Assembly: GCA_002317595.1 (NCBI GenBank)
Contig: DCHL01000081.1
Coordinates: 1 to 11,417 of the forward strand
Source of the DNA: Lachnospiraceae bacterium UBA1753
GTDB lineage: Bacteria > Bacillota > Clostridia > Lachnospirales > Lachnospiraceae
Direction of reading: 5' to 3'
DNA: 11,417 nt
Shown here piece after piece: positions 1-8,027 of this stretch (positions within the stretch are counted from its first letter, which is position 1; each line of letters opens with the position of its first letter). A program made the position numbers and the translations under genes. The notes under the pieces were generated by a model. That model was not told the DNA's origin. It did not search any database and was given only the letters and a program-made list of their open reading frames with translations.

Positions 1-830
1 GTTCGGCCTACTGCAAATGAAGGAATGACAAGGTTGCCACCCCTGTCAAAGGTCTCCTGTATGATGGCTGCAAGGTCGCGGACATAATCAGGACGCTCCT
101 TTGAATGAAGACGGTCGCCATAGGTTGATTCCATAAGGACATAGTCTGCGTCATCTATCGTGCCGGGATCGCGTATGAGCGGCTGGTTGATATTGCCAAT
201 GTCGCCTGAGAAGACGATTTTCTTAGATACAGTATCTGACTCACCGTCACCGTCGGCATCAATAAAGCGTCCATCTGAAGCTCTGCGGCTCTTTTCCTGA
301 ATCCACACCTCAATGGCAGCGGAACCCAGCAGGTGCCCAACGTCAGTAAAGCGGATGTCAATGCCCTCGAGTTCGTCATCAGAAGAGCAGAGGTTGATTC
401 TTGAACCATAGGGGACGGGTACCAGCTTGCGGATGGCACTGTCAGCATCCTCCATTGTGTAGAGTGCCTCATACTCCTGAATCTTGGCTGAACGCTTTGC
501 CTTACGGCTTCTCCACTCAGCCTCGAAGCTCTGGATATGCGCAGAGTCGCGGAGCATTATGCTCACCAGGTCGCAGGTTGCTGTAGTGGCAAAAATCTGG
601 CCGGTAAAGCCTCGCTGTACGAGAAGCGGAAGAAGACCGGAGTGGTCAATGTGGGCGTGGGTAAGAAGAACGTAGTCGATATCTGCTGCGTTCACAGGAA
701 GCGGCGCATTCTCGAATACATCAGCACCCTGCTCCATGCCGTAATCTACCAGGATATTTTTTCCACAGGCAGATAGAAAATGACAGCTGCCGGTAACCTC
801 GTGGTCTGCACCGATAAACATTAATCGCAC
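1..830 (-). CDS. Metallo-beta-lactamase/beta-CASP family RNase-like protein, C-terminal part cut off by window edge
   Basis: This is the N-terminal 276 codons of a metallo-beta-lactamase fold protein of the beta-CASP group (RNA-processing exonuclease/KH-less CPSF-like family, predicted cytoplasmic zinc hydrolase acting on RNA). The GTG start at 828-830 gives MRLMFIGADHEVTGSC, the usual family N-terminus, and a strong AGGAGGG site at 837-845 lies 6 nt upstream. The ATG at 819-821 is too far from that site. Seen in order: zinc-binding HAHIDH at residues 58-63, a further metal-ligand His at 166 (DVGHLLGSA), Asp at 210 (FSGDIGN), MESTYGD at 233-239, and the beta-CASP opening motif PSFAVGR at 270-276, where the window ends. 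A segment at about 181-203 containing DADGDGESD looks like an insertion (see findings). No frameshift was seen. Family assignment is firm. The exact substrate is unknown, and RNase J is unlikely because the N-terminus and spacing match the shorter YSH1-like group. Confidence 0.9.
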   Translation of the reverse strand, partial: MRLMFIGADHEVTGSCHFLSACGKNILVDYGMEQGADVFENAPLPVNAADIDYVLLTHAHIDHSGLLPLLVQRGFTGQIFATTATCDLVSIMLRDSAHIQSFEAEWRSRKAKRSAKIQEYEALYTMEDADSAIRKLVPVPYGSRINLCSSDDELEGIDIRFTDVGHLLGSAAIEVWIQEKSRRASDGRFIDADGDGESDTVSKKIVFSGDIGNINQPLIRDPGTIDDADYVLMESTYGDRLHSKERPDYVRDLAAIIQETFDRGGNLVIPSFAVGR

Positions 831-836
831 AAAAAT

Positions 837-867
837 CCCTCCTTTGTAGAAGGCAGGAAAGCCTTCT
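837..867 (-). promoter_or_regulatory. Leader hairpin and ribosome binding site of the MBL gene
   Basis: On the minus strand a perfect 7-bp hairpin (AGAAGGC/GCCTTCT, arms 861-867 and 848-854, 6-nt loop) ends three bases before the AAAGGAGGG ribosome binding site at 837-845. It has no U-tract, so it is not a normal terminator. It may stabilise the transcript or be a processing point. No convincing promoter was seen between it and the terminator at 895-933. Confidence 0.45.
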
Positions 868-894
868 TAATACGATGAAAATTAGAATGAAAGA

Positions 895-933
895 TGAAAA
901 AATAAACCCCGGTGTACAGTCGTAACACCGGGG
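895..933 (-). terminator. Intrinsic terminator after the diguanylate cyclase gene
   Basis: A perfect 9-bp GC-rich stem (CCCCGGTGT at 907-915, ACACCGGGG at 925-933, 9-nt loop) is followed on the minus strand by TTTATTTTTT. It lies 74 bases past the cyclase stop codon, so it should end that transcript before the MBL gene. Its plus-strand side has no U-tract. The stretch 934-1006 holds nothing else that I recognise. Confidence 0.88.
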
Positions 934-1006
934 ATATGATTCGATAATTCTCGCTGCTGCGAATCTGATTAATTACCTGAATTATTTCTGATTAGTACAA
1001 AACCTT

Positions 1007-2107
1007 TTAGTACACAACCTTGTCGCGGCCGCTCTCCTTACCAAGGTAAAGCTTCTCGTCAGCAGCCTTGATAGTAGTCTCGATATCAGCGCTGGGAGAG
1101 AACTCCTCGAGACCGAAGGTCATTGTGATGCGAATCTCAATGCCGTTGAATTCAAATCTTGTATGCTTGATTGTGTGACGCAGGTCATTGAGGAAGATGA
1201 ATACGTTGTCTGAATTCTTCTCTGTAAATGCGAAGAGGAATTCCTCGCCGCCCCATCTGCAGACCTCGCCTTTTCCCTCGATGTAGCGAGAGAAGATGTC
1301 GGAGATTGTCTTAAGGATGTAATCACCACAGTCGTGACCGTACTGATCATTTACCTTCTTGAAGAAGTCGATATCACCGATTGCAATCGAGAGACCGCTG
1401 ATACCTGCAAGATATTCCTTCTGCATATCGTCAAGGACATCGCCCATTCCACGGCGGTTCATGACATTTGTAAGAGGATCAAGTGAAGCCATCTTCTTGA
1501 GCTGACGGTTGTATACGTAAATCTTGTGTTCAGCCTCTGTGAACTTCATACAGAAGTAGAGAGAGATGAATGCAAGATAGATTGCAGAGAATACAATAGT
1601 GAACTCCGAAACCATAATAATGATGGAATTGCTAAGCTCCGCTATGCCGCTTGAGAACTCAAGGATAACGCTGAGCATCACGACATATAGAAGGATACAT
1701 ACCGTCCACATTATCTTGGTTGAGATATCGTATTTGATACTTGCGAAGATAAGCGGGATACCGAGAAGCAGCATAGTCGTCACTGGCGAAACTCCACCGA
1801 TTGATACTGCAATCAGAGTAATTACGATAATCTGCGCTACAACTAAGAAGGCAGTGGCTGAATCCTGACTGATTGAGTAGCTGATAATGAGAAAGGTCAG
1901 CATTGTGATAAAACCAATCATGCATACAACTGCGGGTATGAGATGTAAGCCAACCAGCATGATAACAGCAAGGACTATACAGTATGAAAGTATCGTCAGT
2001 GCAAGGCCTCTAAGCAGGAGTGTGAGGTCGCGGGACTCGTTGTCATGCGCTGTGCCAGCAGGTGCTTTGCAAAGTACTTCTTTAATTTTATGTGTCATGT
2101 TACTCAT
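1007..2107 (-). CDS. Membrane diguanylate cyclase (six-helix sensor + GGDEF)
   Basis: Predicted to make cyclic di-GMP from two GTP at the inner face of the membrane. The 366-residue protein has a short polar N-terminus, then about six hydrophobic segments (roughly residues 35-55, 56-78, 85-103, 107-124, 131-151 and 162-188) with very short loops. A short linker leads to a GGDEF domain at 205-366. The domain is intact: DPLTNVMNRRG at 210-220, DIDFFKKVNDQYGHDCGD at 245-262 and the catalytic GGEEF at 286-290. The product-inhibition site (RxxD just before RxGGEEF) is missing, since the matching positions read EGKG. GGAAG precedes the ATG by 7 nt, so M1 is preferred over M4. The membrane part matches no sensor I can name, and the signal is unknown. 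It is divergent from ilvE. Confidence 0.93.
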   Translation of the reverse strand: MSNMTHKIKEVLCKAPAGTAHDNESRDLTLLLRGLALTILSYCIVLAVIMLVGLHLIPAVVCMIGFITMLTFLIISYSISQDSATAFLVVAQIIVITLIAVSIGGVSPVTTMLLLGIPLIFASIKYDISTKIMWTVCILLYVVMLSVILEFSSGIAELSNSIIIMVSEFTIVFSAIYLAFISLYFCMKFTEAEHKIYVYNRQLKKMASLDPLTNVMNRRGMGDVLDDMQKEYLAGISGLSIAIGDIDFFKKVNDQYGHDCGDYILKTISDIFSRYIEGKGEVCRWGGEEFLFAFTEKNSDNVFIFLNDLRHTIKHTRFEFNGIEIRITMTFGLEEFSPSADIETTIKAADEKLYLGKESGRDKVVY

Positions 2108-2161
2108 AATATTTCTTCCAATAATAAGATTAGTAGTGTGTTCGAAAAACTACACAGAATC

Positions 2162-2169
2162 ATTCTATC
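2162..2169 (-). promoter_or_regulatory. Possible extended -10 promoter of the diguanylate cyclase gene
   Basis: The minus strand reads TGATAGAAT, an extended -10 element, about 55 bases before the cyclase start codon. No good -35 box stands 17 bases upstream. It is the best candidate in the 225 bp of AT-rich DNA between the divergent genes, but the call is tentative. Confidence 0.4.
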
Positions 2170-2241
2170 ATATCTTTTGTGAAAAAGACACATATTTGTG
2201 ATGATATTTCGTAGTATTTTAGTGAGAAAAAATATACTCTC

Positions 2242-2268
2242 TTGAAAAAAATATGTACCCATTATAAT
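2242..2268 (+). promoter_or_regulatory. Probable promoter of ilvE
   Basis: TTGAAA at 2242-2247 and a perfect TATAAT at 2263-2268 are separated by 15 bp, shorter than the usual 17. A register using TCTTGA gives 17 bp with a poorer -35. The transcript would have a leader of about 70 nt, too short for a T-box or peptide-coding attenuator, and I see no such structure. Confidence 0.6.
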
Positions 2269-2344
2269 GAAAAAGTGCTAAAATGTTTTGAAAATGCAGA
2301 TAGCAGGTTGAAAAGACATTATTGTTATCGGAATGGAGGAAAAG

Positions 2345-3367
2345 ATGAGTAAGAACATCGATTGGAGTAACCTCGGATTTGGTTACATCAAAACAGATTA
2401 TCGTTACGTATCAAAGTACAAGGACGGCAAGTGGGACGATGGCGCTATCGTCGAGGATGATCAGATTACACTTTCTGAGTGTGCATGTGTATTCCAGTAC
2501 TGCCAGGCTTGCTTTGAAGGCTTGAAGGCATATACAACAGCGGATGGCAAGATCGTCTGCTTCAGACCTGACATGAACGCACAGAGAATGGCAGATTCAG
2601 CAAAGAGACTGGTAATGCCTGAGTTCCCTATTGATAAGTTTGTTGACGCTGTACATAGAGTTGTTGAAGCGAACAAGGAATTCGTTCCTCCTTACGGAAC
2701 TGGCGCAAGCCTTTACCTTCGTCCCTTCATGATTGGTACTAACCCCGTTATCGGAGTTAAGCCCGCTGATGAGTTCGAGTTCAGAATTTTCTGTACTCCC
2801 GTTGGCCCTTACTTCAAGGGCGGCGCTAAGCCCATCACAATCAAGGTTTCTGATTTTGACCGTGCGGCACCGAACGGAACTGGTAACATCAAGGCTGGTC
2901 TTAACTACGCAATGAGCCTTTATCCTATCACAGTTGCTCATGAAGAAGGCTTTGCTGAGAATATGTATCTGGATGCAGGCACAAGAACAAAGGTTGAGGA
3001 GACTGGCGGAGCCAACTTCATCTTCGTTACTAAGGATGGCACACTTGTTACACCCAAGTCAGACAGTATCCTTCCTTCAATCACACGTCGTTCTATCTGT
3101 GAGGTTGCTGAGAAGTATTGTGGCATGAAGGTTGAGCACAGGGAGGTTCTCTTCTCTGAGGTTAAGGATTTTGCAGAGTGCGGTCTTTGCGGTACAGCTG
3201 CTGTTATCTCACCTGTTGGTAAGATTTATGATCATGGCACAGAAATCTGCTTCCCTGCTGGAATGGAAGAGATGGGACCCTACACCAAGAAGATTTACGA
3301 TACACTTACTGGAATTCAGAAGTGCGAGATCGAAGGACCTGAAGGTTGGGTACATGTAATCGAATAA
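2345..3367 (+). CDS. ilvE: Branched-chain amino acid aminotransferase
   Basis: PLP-dependent class IV (fold type IV) aminotransferase that exchanges amino groups between glutamate and the keto acids of leucine, isoleucine and valine. It is the last step of their synthesis, in the cytoplasm. The start at 2345 gives 340 residues, normal for this short bacterial type. The ATG 12 bases earlier is in frame, but the GGAGG site at 2335-2339 lies 5 nt before 2345 and overlaps that earlier ATG, so 2345 is preferred. The PLP-binding lysine is K183 in GTGNIKAGLNYAMSL. The family signature YLDAGTRTKVEETGGANF is at 208-225, with E219 as the conserved acid. GTAAVISPVG near the C-terminus forms the phosphate-binding turn. 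The gene is single-copy between its own promoter and terminator. D-amino acid aminotransferase and aminodeoxychorismate lyase share the fold, but the motifs and N-terminal length fit BCAT. Confidence 0.96.
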   Translation: MSKNIDWSNLGFGYIKTDYRYVSKYKDGKWDDGAIVEDDQITLSECACVFQYCQACFEGLKAYTTADGKIVCFRPDMNAQRMADSAKRLVMPEFPIDKFVDAVHRVVEANKEFVPPYGTGASLYLRPFMIGTNPVIGVKPADEFEFRIFCTPVGPYFKGGAKPITIKVSDFDRAAPNGTGNIKAGLNYAMSLYPITVAHEEGFAENMYLDAGTRTKVEETGGANFIFVTKDGTLVTPKSDSILPSITRRSICEVAEKYCGMKVEHREVLFSEVKDFAECGLCGTAAVISPVGKIYDHGTEICFPAGMEEMGPYTKKIYDTLTGIQKCEIEGPEGWVHVIE

Positions 3368-3382
3368 AATTTGAGGCAAATG

Positions 3383-3420
3383 GGCCCGATTCCCCCGATG
3401 AAGGGGAATCGGGTCTATCT
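3383..3420 (+). terminator. Intrinsic terminator of ilvE
   Basis: A perfect 11-bp stem (CCCGATTCCCC at 3385-3395, GGGGAATCGGG at 3403-3413, 7-nt loop), extendable by two pairs to 3383-3415, starts 15 bases after the ilvE stop. The following tract (TATCTTT) is only partly U-rich, but the stem is very strong. Confidence 0.8.
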
Positions 3421-3456
3421 TTGTGATTAGGCACAGGAAAATACAGTTCGGTATTC

Positions 3457-3486
3457 TTGTGAAAACAGCGTGGAATATGCTATAAT
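3457..3486 (+). promoter_or_regulatory. Promoter of carAB
   Basis: TTGTGA at 3457-3462, an 18-bp spacer and a perfect TATAAT at 3481-3486, with the extended -10 TGC directly before it. The leader to the carA ATG is about 50 nt. I see no PyrR-type attenuator in it, so UMP or arginine control would have to act by a repressor at the promoter or on the enzyme. Confidence 0.75.
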
Positions 3487-3542
3487 ATATCAATTTATGT
3501 AATGATTCATTGAAAGACGATTTTAGTTGGGAGCGTGACACT

Positions 3543-4739
3543 ATGAAAGCTTTTTTAATCCTTGAGGATGGAACGGTCTTTGAAGGTCAGCATATCGGAG
3601 CTGACAGGACTATAATCAGCGAAATAGTTTTTAATACATCGATGGCGGGATATCTCGAAGTGCTGACTGACCCTTCATATGCAGGACAGGCAGTGTGTAT
3701 GACATATCCGCTTATTGGAAATTATGGAATCTGCAAGGCAGATATGGAGTCAGGTAAGCCCTGGCCCGATGGCTTTATCGTGAGGGAACTGTCAAGAATT
3801 CCCTCTAACTTCAGATGCGATGGAACAATCCAGGAGTTCCTCGAGGAGAACAATGTACCTGGCATCGCAGGAATAGACACAAGAGCCCTGACCAAGATTC
3901 TCCGCGAGAAGGGAACCATGAATGGAATGATTACAACAGATGAGAATTACAATCTCGAAGCAATCATTCCCGAGCTTAAGAAGTACACAACAGGCAAGGT
4001 GGTCGAGAAGGTTACTTGTGCTGAGAAATATACAATTGAAGGGGCTAAGAATCTGTCTGACAACGGACCGATTTCAGGAAGCGCCATGTTTAATAGGGAA
4101 GCCTATGAGAGTGGCGTGGTTGAGAAGAGACCTTCCAATGTGCGCACTCTGAACGGAGCAGGCCTCAAGGTTGCGCTTCTTGACCTTGGTGCGAAGAAAA
4201 ATATCGCAGCGAGCCTTGCCGCAAGAGGCTGCGAGGTGACTGTCTATCCTGCACTTACCTCCGCTGAGGAGATTCTCGCCGGCAAACCCGACGGAATCAT
4301 GCTTTCAAACGGCCCTGGAGACCCGAAGGAATGCACTTCAATCATTGAGGAGATTAAGAAACTGTACGCGTCAGATACGACAATTTTTGCCATCTGTCTC
4401 GGACACCAGCTCATGGCACTTGCCAACAACGCGGACACCCACAAGATGAAATACGGCCACAGAGGTGGCAACCACCCCGTGAAGGACCTCTCAACCGGCA
4501 AGGTTTATATCTCATCACAGAACCACGGATATGTGGTTGACCCCGACACGATGCCCGCTGGCATTGCGGAGCCTGCGTTTGAGAATGTCAATGACAAGAC
4601 CAACGAAGGACTTAAGTACCTTGGAAAAAATATTTTTACAGTGCAGTTCCATCCGGAGGCCTGCCCAGGTCCACAGGATTCGAGCTACCTGTTTGACAGA
4701 TTTATCGATATGATGAAGGGAGGAAACGCAGATGCCTAA
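3543..4739 (+). CDS. carA: Carbamoyl phosphate synthase small (glutaminase) subunit
   Basis: Hydrolyses glutamine and passes ammonia to CarB for carbamoyl phosphate synthesis, feeding pyrimidine and arginine pathways. The 398-residue protein has the CarA N-terminal domain (KAFLILEDGTVFEG, then VFNTSMAGYLEVLTDPSYAGQ near 29-49) and a class I glutamine amidotransferase domain from about 208. The catalytic triad is visible: C285 in FAICLGHQLMALA, with H370 and E372 in VQFHPEACPGPQ. SNGPGDP at 255-261 forms the oxyanion region. The ATG at 3543 is chosen over an in-frame TTG at 3510, because homologous proteins begin MKAFL and GGGAG lies 9 nt upstream. The linker between domains (about 165-207) is longer than I expect for bacterial CarA and Ser/Asn-rich, and it probably explains the length. 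The 3' end overlaps carB by 8 nt, suggesting translational coupling. Confidence 0.97.
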   Translation: MKAFLILEDGTVFEGQHIGADRTIISEIVFNTSMAGYLEVLTDPSYAGQAVCMTYPLIGNYGICKADMESGKPWPDGFIVRELSRIPSNFRCDGTIQEFLEENNVPGIAGIDTRALTKILREKGTMNGMITTDENYNLEAIIPELKKYTTGKVVEKVTCAEKYTIEGAKNLSDNGPISGSAMFNREAYESGVVEKRPSNVRTLNGAGLKVALLDLGAKKNIAASLAARGCEVTVYPALTSAEEILAGKPDGIMLSNGPGDPKECTSIIEEIKKLYASDTTIFAICLGHQLMALANNADTHKMKYGHRGGNHPVKDLSTGKVYISSQNHGYVVDPDTMPAGIAEPAFENVNDKTNEGLKYLGKNIFTVQFHPEACPGPQDSSYLFDRFIDMMKGGNADA

Positions 4740-7700
4740 GGACAGCAGTATCAAAAAAGTACTTGTAATCGGTTCCGGTCCCATTGTCATCGGTCAGGCT
4801 GCAGAGTTTGACTACGCAGGAACACAGGCCTGCAGGTCACTCAAAGAGGAAGGAATAGAGGTAGTTCTGGTTAACTCAAACCCGGCTACCATCATGACAG
4901 ACAGAGATATCGCAGATAAGGTCTACATCGAGCCCCTTTCTGCCAAGGTTCTCGAGCAGATTATTGAGAAGGAGCGCCCCGACAGTGTGCTTCCCACCCT
5001 TGGTGGACAGGCCGGACTTAACCTTGGTATGGAGCTTGAGGAGAATGGTACGCTGAAAAAATATGGCGTCAAGCTCCTTGGAACCACAGCTGCAACCATC
5101 AAGAAGGCCGAGGACAGACTCGAGTTCAAGGAGACAATGGAGAAGATTGGTGAGCCCTGTGCTCCCTCGCTCGTTGTTGAGAACGTGGAGGACGGTGTTG
5201 CCTTTGCAAAGAAAATTGGATATCCCGTAGTTTTACGACCTGCCTACACCCTGGGCGGTTCAGGCGGTGGTATTGCACATAATCAGGAAGAGATAGAGGA
5301 GATTCTTGCAAACGGACTCAGACTTTCGCGTGTTGGACAGGTTCTTGTAGAGCGCTGTATCGCAGGCTGGAAGGAGATTGAGTACGAGGTTATGCGAGAC
5401 AGTGCAGGCAACTGCATCACAGTCTGTAACATGGAGAACATCGACCCCGTCGGCGTTCACACAGGAGACTCAATCGTAGTAGCACCATCACAGACTCTCT
5501 CTGACAAGGAATATCAGATGCTCAGGTCATCTGCACTCAACATCATCGATGAGCTGCAGATTACCGGTGGATGTAACGTGCAGTACGCACTTCACCCCAC
5601 ATCCTTTGAGTACTGCGTAATCGAGGTTAACCCCCGAGTGTCAAGATCATCGGCACTTGCATCCAAGGCGACAGGATATCCCATCGCCAAGGTATCAGCC
5701 AAGATTGCCCTGGGCTATACCCTCGATGAGATTCAGAATGCAATTACAAAGAAGACCTACGCATCCTTCGAGCCCACGCTCGATTACTGCGTAGTCAAGA
5801 TACCAAGGCTTCCCTTTGATAAGTTCATCACAGCGAAGAGAACCCTTACTACACAGATGAAGGCTACCGGTGAGGTAATGAGTATCTGTGATAACTTCGA
5901 GGGTGCGCTGATGAAGGCAATCAGGTCCCTTGAGCAGCATGTTGACTGCCTGAGAAGCTATGATTTCTCAGATATGAGCAGGGAAGACCTCATCGACAGA
6001 CTTAAGATTGTTGATGACCAGAGAATCTACATCATTGCAGAGGCAATCAGGAAGGGTATCGATTACGATACAATCCATGAGATCACGATGGTTGACCACT
6101 GGTTCATCGACAAGATTGCAATCCTCGTGGAGATGGAAGAGCGTCTTGAGAAGGAAGAACTCACCTATGAGCTTCTGAAAGAGGCTAAGAGGATTGAGTT
6201 CCCTGACAATGTAATTGCAAGACTCTCAGGCAAGAGCGAGCAGGAGGTCAAGGACCTTCGATACTCAAAGGGAATCAACGCTGCATTCAAGATGGTTGAT
6301 ACCTGTGCTGCTGAGTTTGCAGCCATGACACCATATTTTTACTCCGTATTCGGATCTCAGGATGAGAGCGGCGAGCTCCCTCCTACAGGCAAAAAGAAGA
6401 AGGTTCTCGTTCTTGGTTCAGGTCCTATCAGAATCGGACAGGGTATCGAGTTTGACTACTGCTCAGTGCATGCGACCTGGGCATTTGCCAAGGCGGGCTA
6501 TGAGACAATCATCGTAAACAACAACCCTGAGACGGTATCAACAGACTTTGATATCGCAGACAAGCTCTACTTTGAGCCGCTGACACCAGAGGATGTTGAG
6601 AATATCGTAAATATCGAGAAGCCTGACGGCGCAGTTGTGCAGTTCGGTGGACAGACTGCCATCAAGCTGACAGAGCACCTGATGAAGATGGGCGTGCCCA
6701 TTCTTGGAACCAAGGCTGAGGACGTAGATGCTGCAGAGGACAGAGAACTCTTTGACCAGATTCTGCAGCAGACAGAGATTCCAAGGGCAGCGGGCGGAAC
6801 AGTATTCACAGCCGAGGAGGCGAAGGAGGTTGCAAACAGACTCGGATACCCCGTGCTTGTTCGTCCTTCCTACGTGCTTGGCGGTCAGGGCATGAGAATT
6901 GCCGAGAACGATGCTGAAATTGTTGAATTCATCGATATCATCAACCGCATTGCCCAGGACCATCCTATCCTGGTAGACAAGTATCTTCAGGGCAAGGAGA
7001 TTGAGGTTGACGCAGTGTGCGATGGAACAGATATCCTCATTCCTGGAATCATGGAGCATATCGAGAGAACCGGTGTCCATTCCGGAGATTCAATCTCGGT
7101 ATATCCTGCAATGACAATCTCGCAGACGGTTAAGGATACAATCGCCGAGTATACAAGAAGACTTGCAAAGGCTCTTCACGTCGTTGGACTCATCAATATC
7201 CAGTTCATCGCAGTTGGCGAAGAGGTTTACGTCATCGAGGTTAACCCCCGTTCTTCAAGAACGGTTCCTTACATCAGTAAGGTTACGGGAATTCCCATTG
7301 TTGACCTTGCAACAGAGGTCATCATCGGAAAGACCATAAGAGACCTTGGATATGAGCCCGGACTTCAGAAGGAAGCAGACTACGTGGCTGTGAAGATGCC
7401 CGTATTCTCCTTTGAAAAAATATATGGAGCAGAGATTTCGTTAGGACCTGAGATGAAGTCGACAGGAGAGTGTCTTGGAATTGCAGCAACCTTTGACGAG
7501 GCCCTCTACAAGGCATTCCTGGGAGCTGGAATCGAGCTTCCAAAGTTCAAGCAGGTTATCCTCACTGTCAAGGATTCAGACAAGGGAGAGATAATCGAAG
7601 TGGGACGAAGGTTTGAGGCACTTGGATACAAGGTATATGCCACAAGATCTACAGCGAAGGTTCTTCGCGACAACGGCGTGAAGGCACTCAAGGTTAACAA

Positions 7701-7947
7701 GATAAACCAGGAGTCGCCCACCGTAATGGACCTTATCCTCGGTCACAAGATTGACCTTGTTGTAGATACACCTACACAGGGACGAGATAAGTCGAGGGAT
7801 GGTTTCCTTATCCGAAGGGTGTCAATTGAGACAGGCATTAACTGTCTGACCTCGCTTGATACCGTGAATGCACTTCTCACAAGTATGGAGTCTGTGCATG
7901 ATAAGCTTACATTAATAGATATAGCATCTGTTAAACCAAGGTCTTAA
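4732..7947 (+). CDS. carB: Carbamoyl phosphate synthase large subunit
   Basis: Joins bicarbonate, ammonia from CarA and two ATP to form carbamoyl phosphate. The 1071 residues match the usual length of about 1070. The two homologous synthetase halves are plain: KKVLVIGSGPIVIGQAAEFD at residues 8-27 starts the carboxyphosphate half, and KKVLVLGSGPIRIGQGIEFD from about 556 starts the carbamoyl-phosphate half. Each has an ATP-grasp glycine loop (TLGGSGGG and VLGGQGMR) and an EVNPR motif (EVNPRVSRSSA, EVNPRSSRT). An oligomerisation segment lies between the halves (about 400-550). The C-terminal MGS-like domain (about 938-1071) keeps residues of the allosteric nucleotide pocket (ATRSTAKVL, KVNKI), so UMP inhibition is plausible. 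The start has GGAGG upstream, inside the end of carA. No damage was seen. Confidence 0.98.
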   Translation: MPKDSSIKKVLVIGSGPIVIGQAAEFDYAGTQACRSLKEEGIEVVLVNSNPATIMTDRDIADKVYIEPLSAKVLEQIIEKERPDSVLPTLGGQAGLNLGMELEENGTLKKYGVKLLGTTAATIKKAEDRLEFKETMEKIGEPCAPSLVVENVEDGVAFAKKIGYPVVLRPAYTLGGSGGGIAHNQEEIEEILANGLRLSRVGQVLVERCIAGWKEIEYEVMRDSAGNCITVCNMENIDPVGVHTGDSIVVAPSQTLSDKEYQMLRSSALNIIDELQITGGCNVQYALHPTSFEYCVIEVNPRVSRSSALASKATGYPIAKVSAKIALGYTLDEIQNAITKKTYASFEPTLDYCVVKIPRLPFDKFITAKRTLTTQMKATGEVMSICDNFEGALMKAIRSLEQHVDCLRSYDFSDMSREDLIDRLKIVDDQRIYIIAEAIRKGIDYDTIHEITMVDHWFIDKIAILVEMEERLEKEELTYELLKEAKRIEFPDNVIARLSGKSEQEVKDLRYSKGINAAFKMVDTCAAEFAAMTPYFYSVFGSQDESGELPPTGKKKKVLVLGSGPIRIGQGIEFDYCSVHATWAFAKAGYETIIVNNNPETVSTDFDIADKLYFEPLTPEDVENIVNIEKPDGAVVQFGGQTAIKLTEHLMKMGVPILGTKAEDVDAAEDRELFDQILQQTEIPRAAGGTVFTAEEAKEVANRLGYPVLVRPSYVLGGQGMRIAENDAEIVEFIDIINRIAQDHPILVDKYLQGKEIEVDAVCDGTDILIPGIMEHIERTGVHSGDSISVYPAMTISQTVKDTIAEYTRRLAKALHVVGLINIQFIAVGEEVYVIEVNPRSSRTVPYISKVTGIPIVDLATEVIIGKTIRDLGYEPGLQKEADYVAVKMPVFSFEKIYGAEISLGPEMKSTGECLGIAATFDEALYKAFLGAGIELPKFKQVILTVKDSDKGEIIEVGRRFEALGYKVYATRSTAKVLRDNGVKALKVNKINQESPTVMDLILGHKIDLVVDTPTQGRDKSRDGFLIRRVSIETGINCLTSLDTVNALLTSMESVHDKLTLIDIASVKPRS

Positions 7948-7981
7948 AAATGAAGAATTAATTTCAAAGCAGAGCTGCATT

Positions 7982-8027
7982 GACTCGGGAACTACGCAGT
8001 GATTCCCGAGTCTGAATCGGGGGATAC
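7982..8027 (+). promoter_or_regulatory. Two mutually exclusive hairpins over the ribosome binding site of the GGDEF-EAL gene
   Basis: Hairpin A is a perfect 10-bp stem, GACTCGGGAA (7982-7991) with TTCCCGAGTC (8003-8012). It has no U-tract, so it is a poor terminator. The 3' arm can instead pair further on: TTCCCGA (8003-8009) with TCGGGGG (8017-8023), 7 pairs including two G-U. The second arm contains the G-rich ribosome binding site four bases before the ATG at 8028. Thus A leaves the site open and B hides it. The alternatives are read directly from the sequence; a regulatory use is inference. No promoter was seen in 7948-8027, so the downstream gene may be read through from carB. Confidence 0.45.

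Noticed and set aside
2333..2344. Earlier ATG for ilvE
   Set aside because: It overlaps the GGAGG site that serves the ATG at 2345, and nothing suitable lies upstream of it.
2269..2344. T-box or leader-peptide attenuator before ilvE
   Set aside because: The leader is only about 75 nt, with no T-box sequence, no run of Leu/Ile/Val codons and no terminator before the gene.
3510..3542. Upstream TTG start for carA
   Set aside because: The extra 11 residues are not part of the CarA fold, and the ATG at 3543 gives the standard MKAFL beginning.
3487..3542. PyrR attenuator before carA
   Set aside because: There is no terminator/antiterminator pair and the leader is too short.
6538..7080. 180-codon open frame antisense to carB
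   Set aside because: It lies fully inside carB, has no ribosome binding site, and its composition is what the reverse of a well-conserved coding gene gives.
7982..8012. Intrinsic terminator of carB
   Set aside because: The stem is strong but is followed by a purine-rich tract, not U residues. I list it as a regulatory hairpin, though a Rho-type or partial end cannot be excluded.
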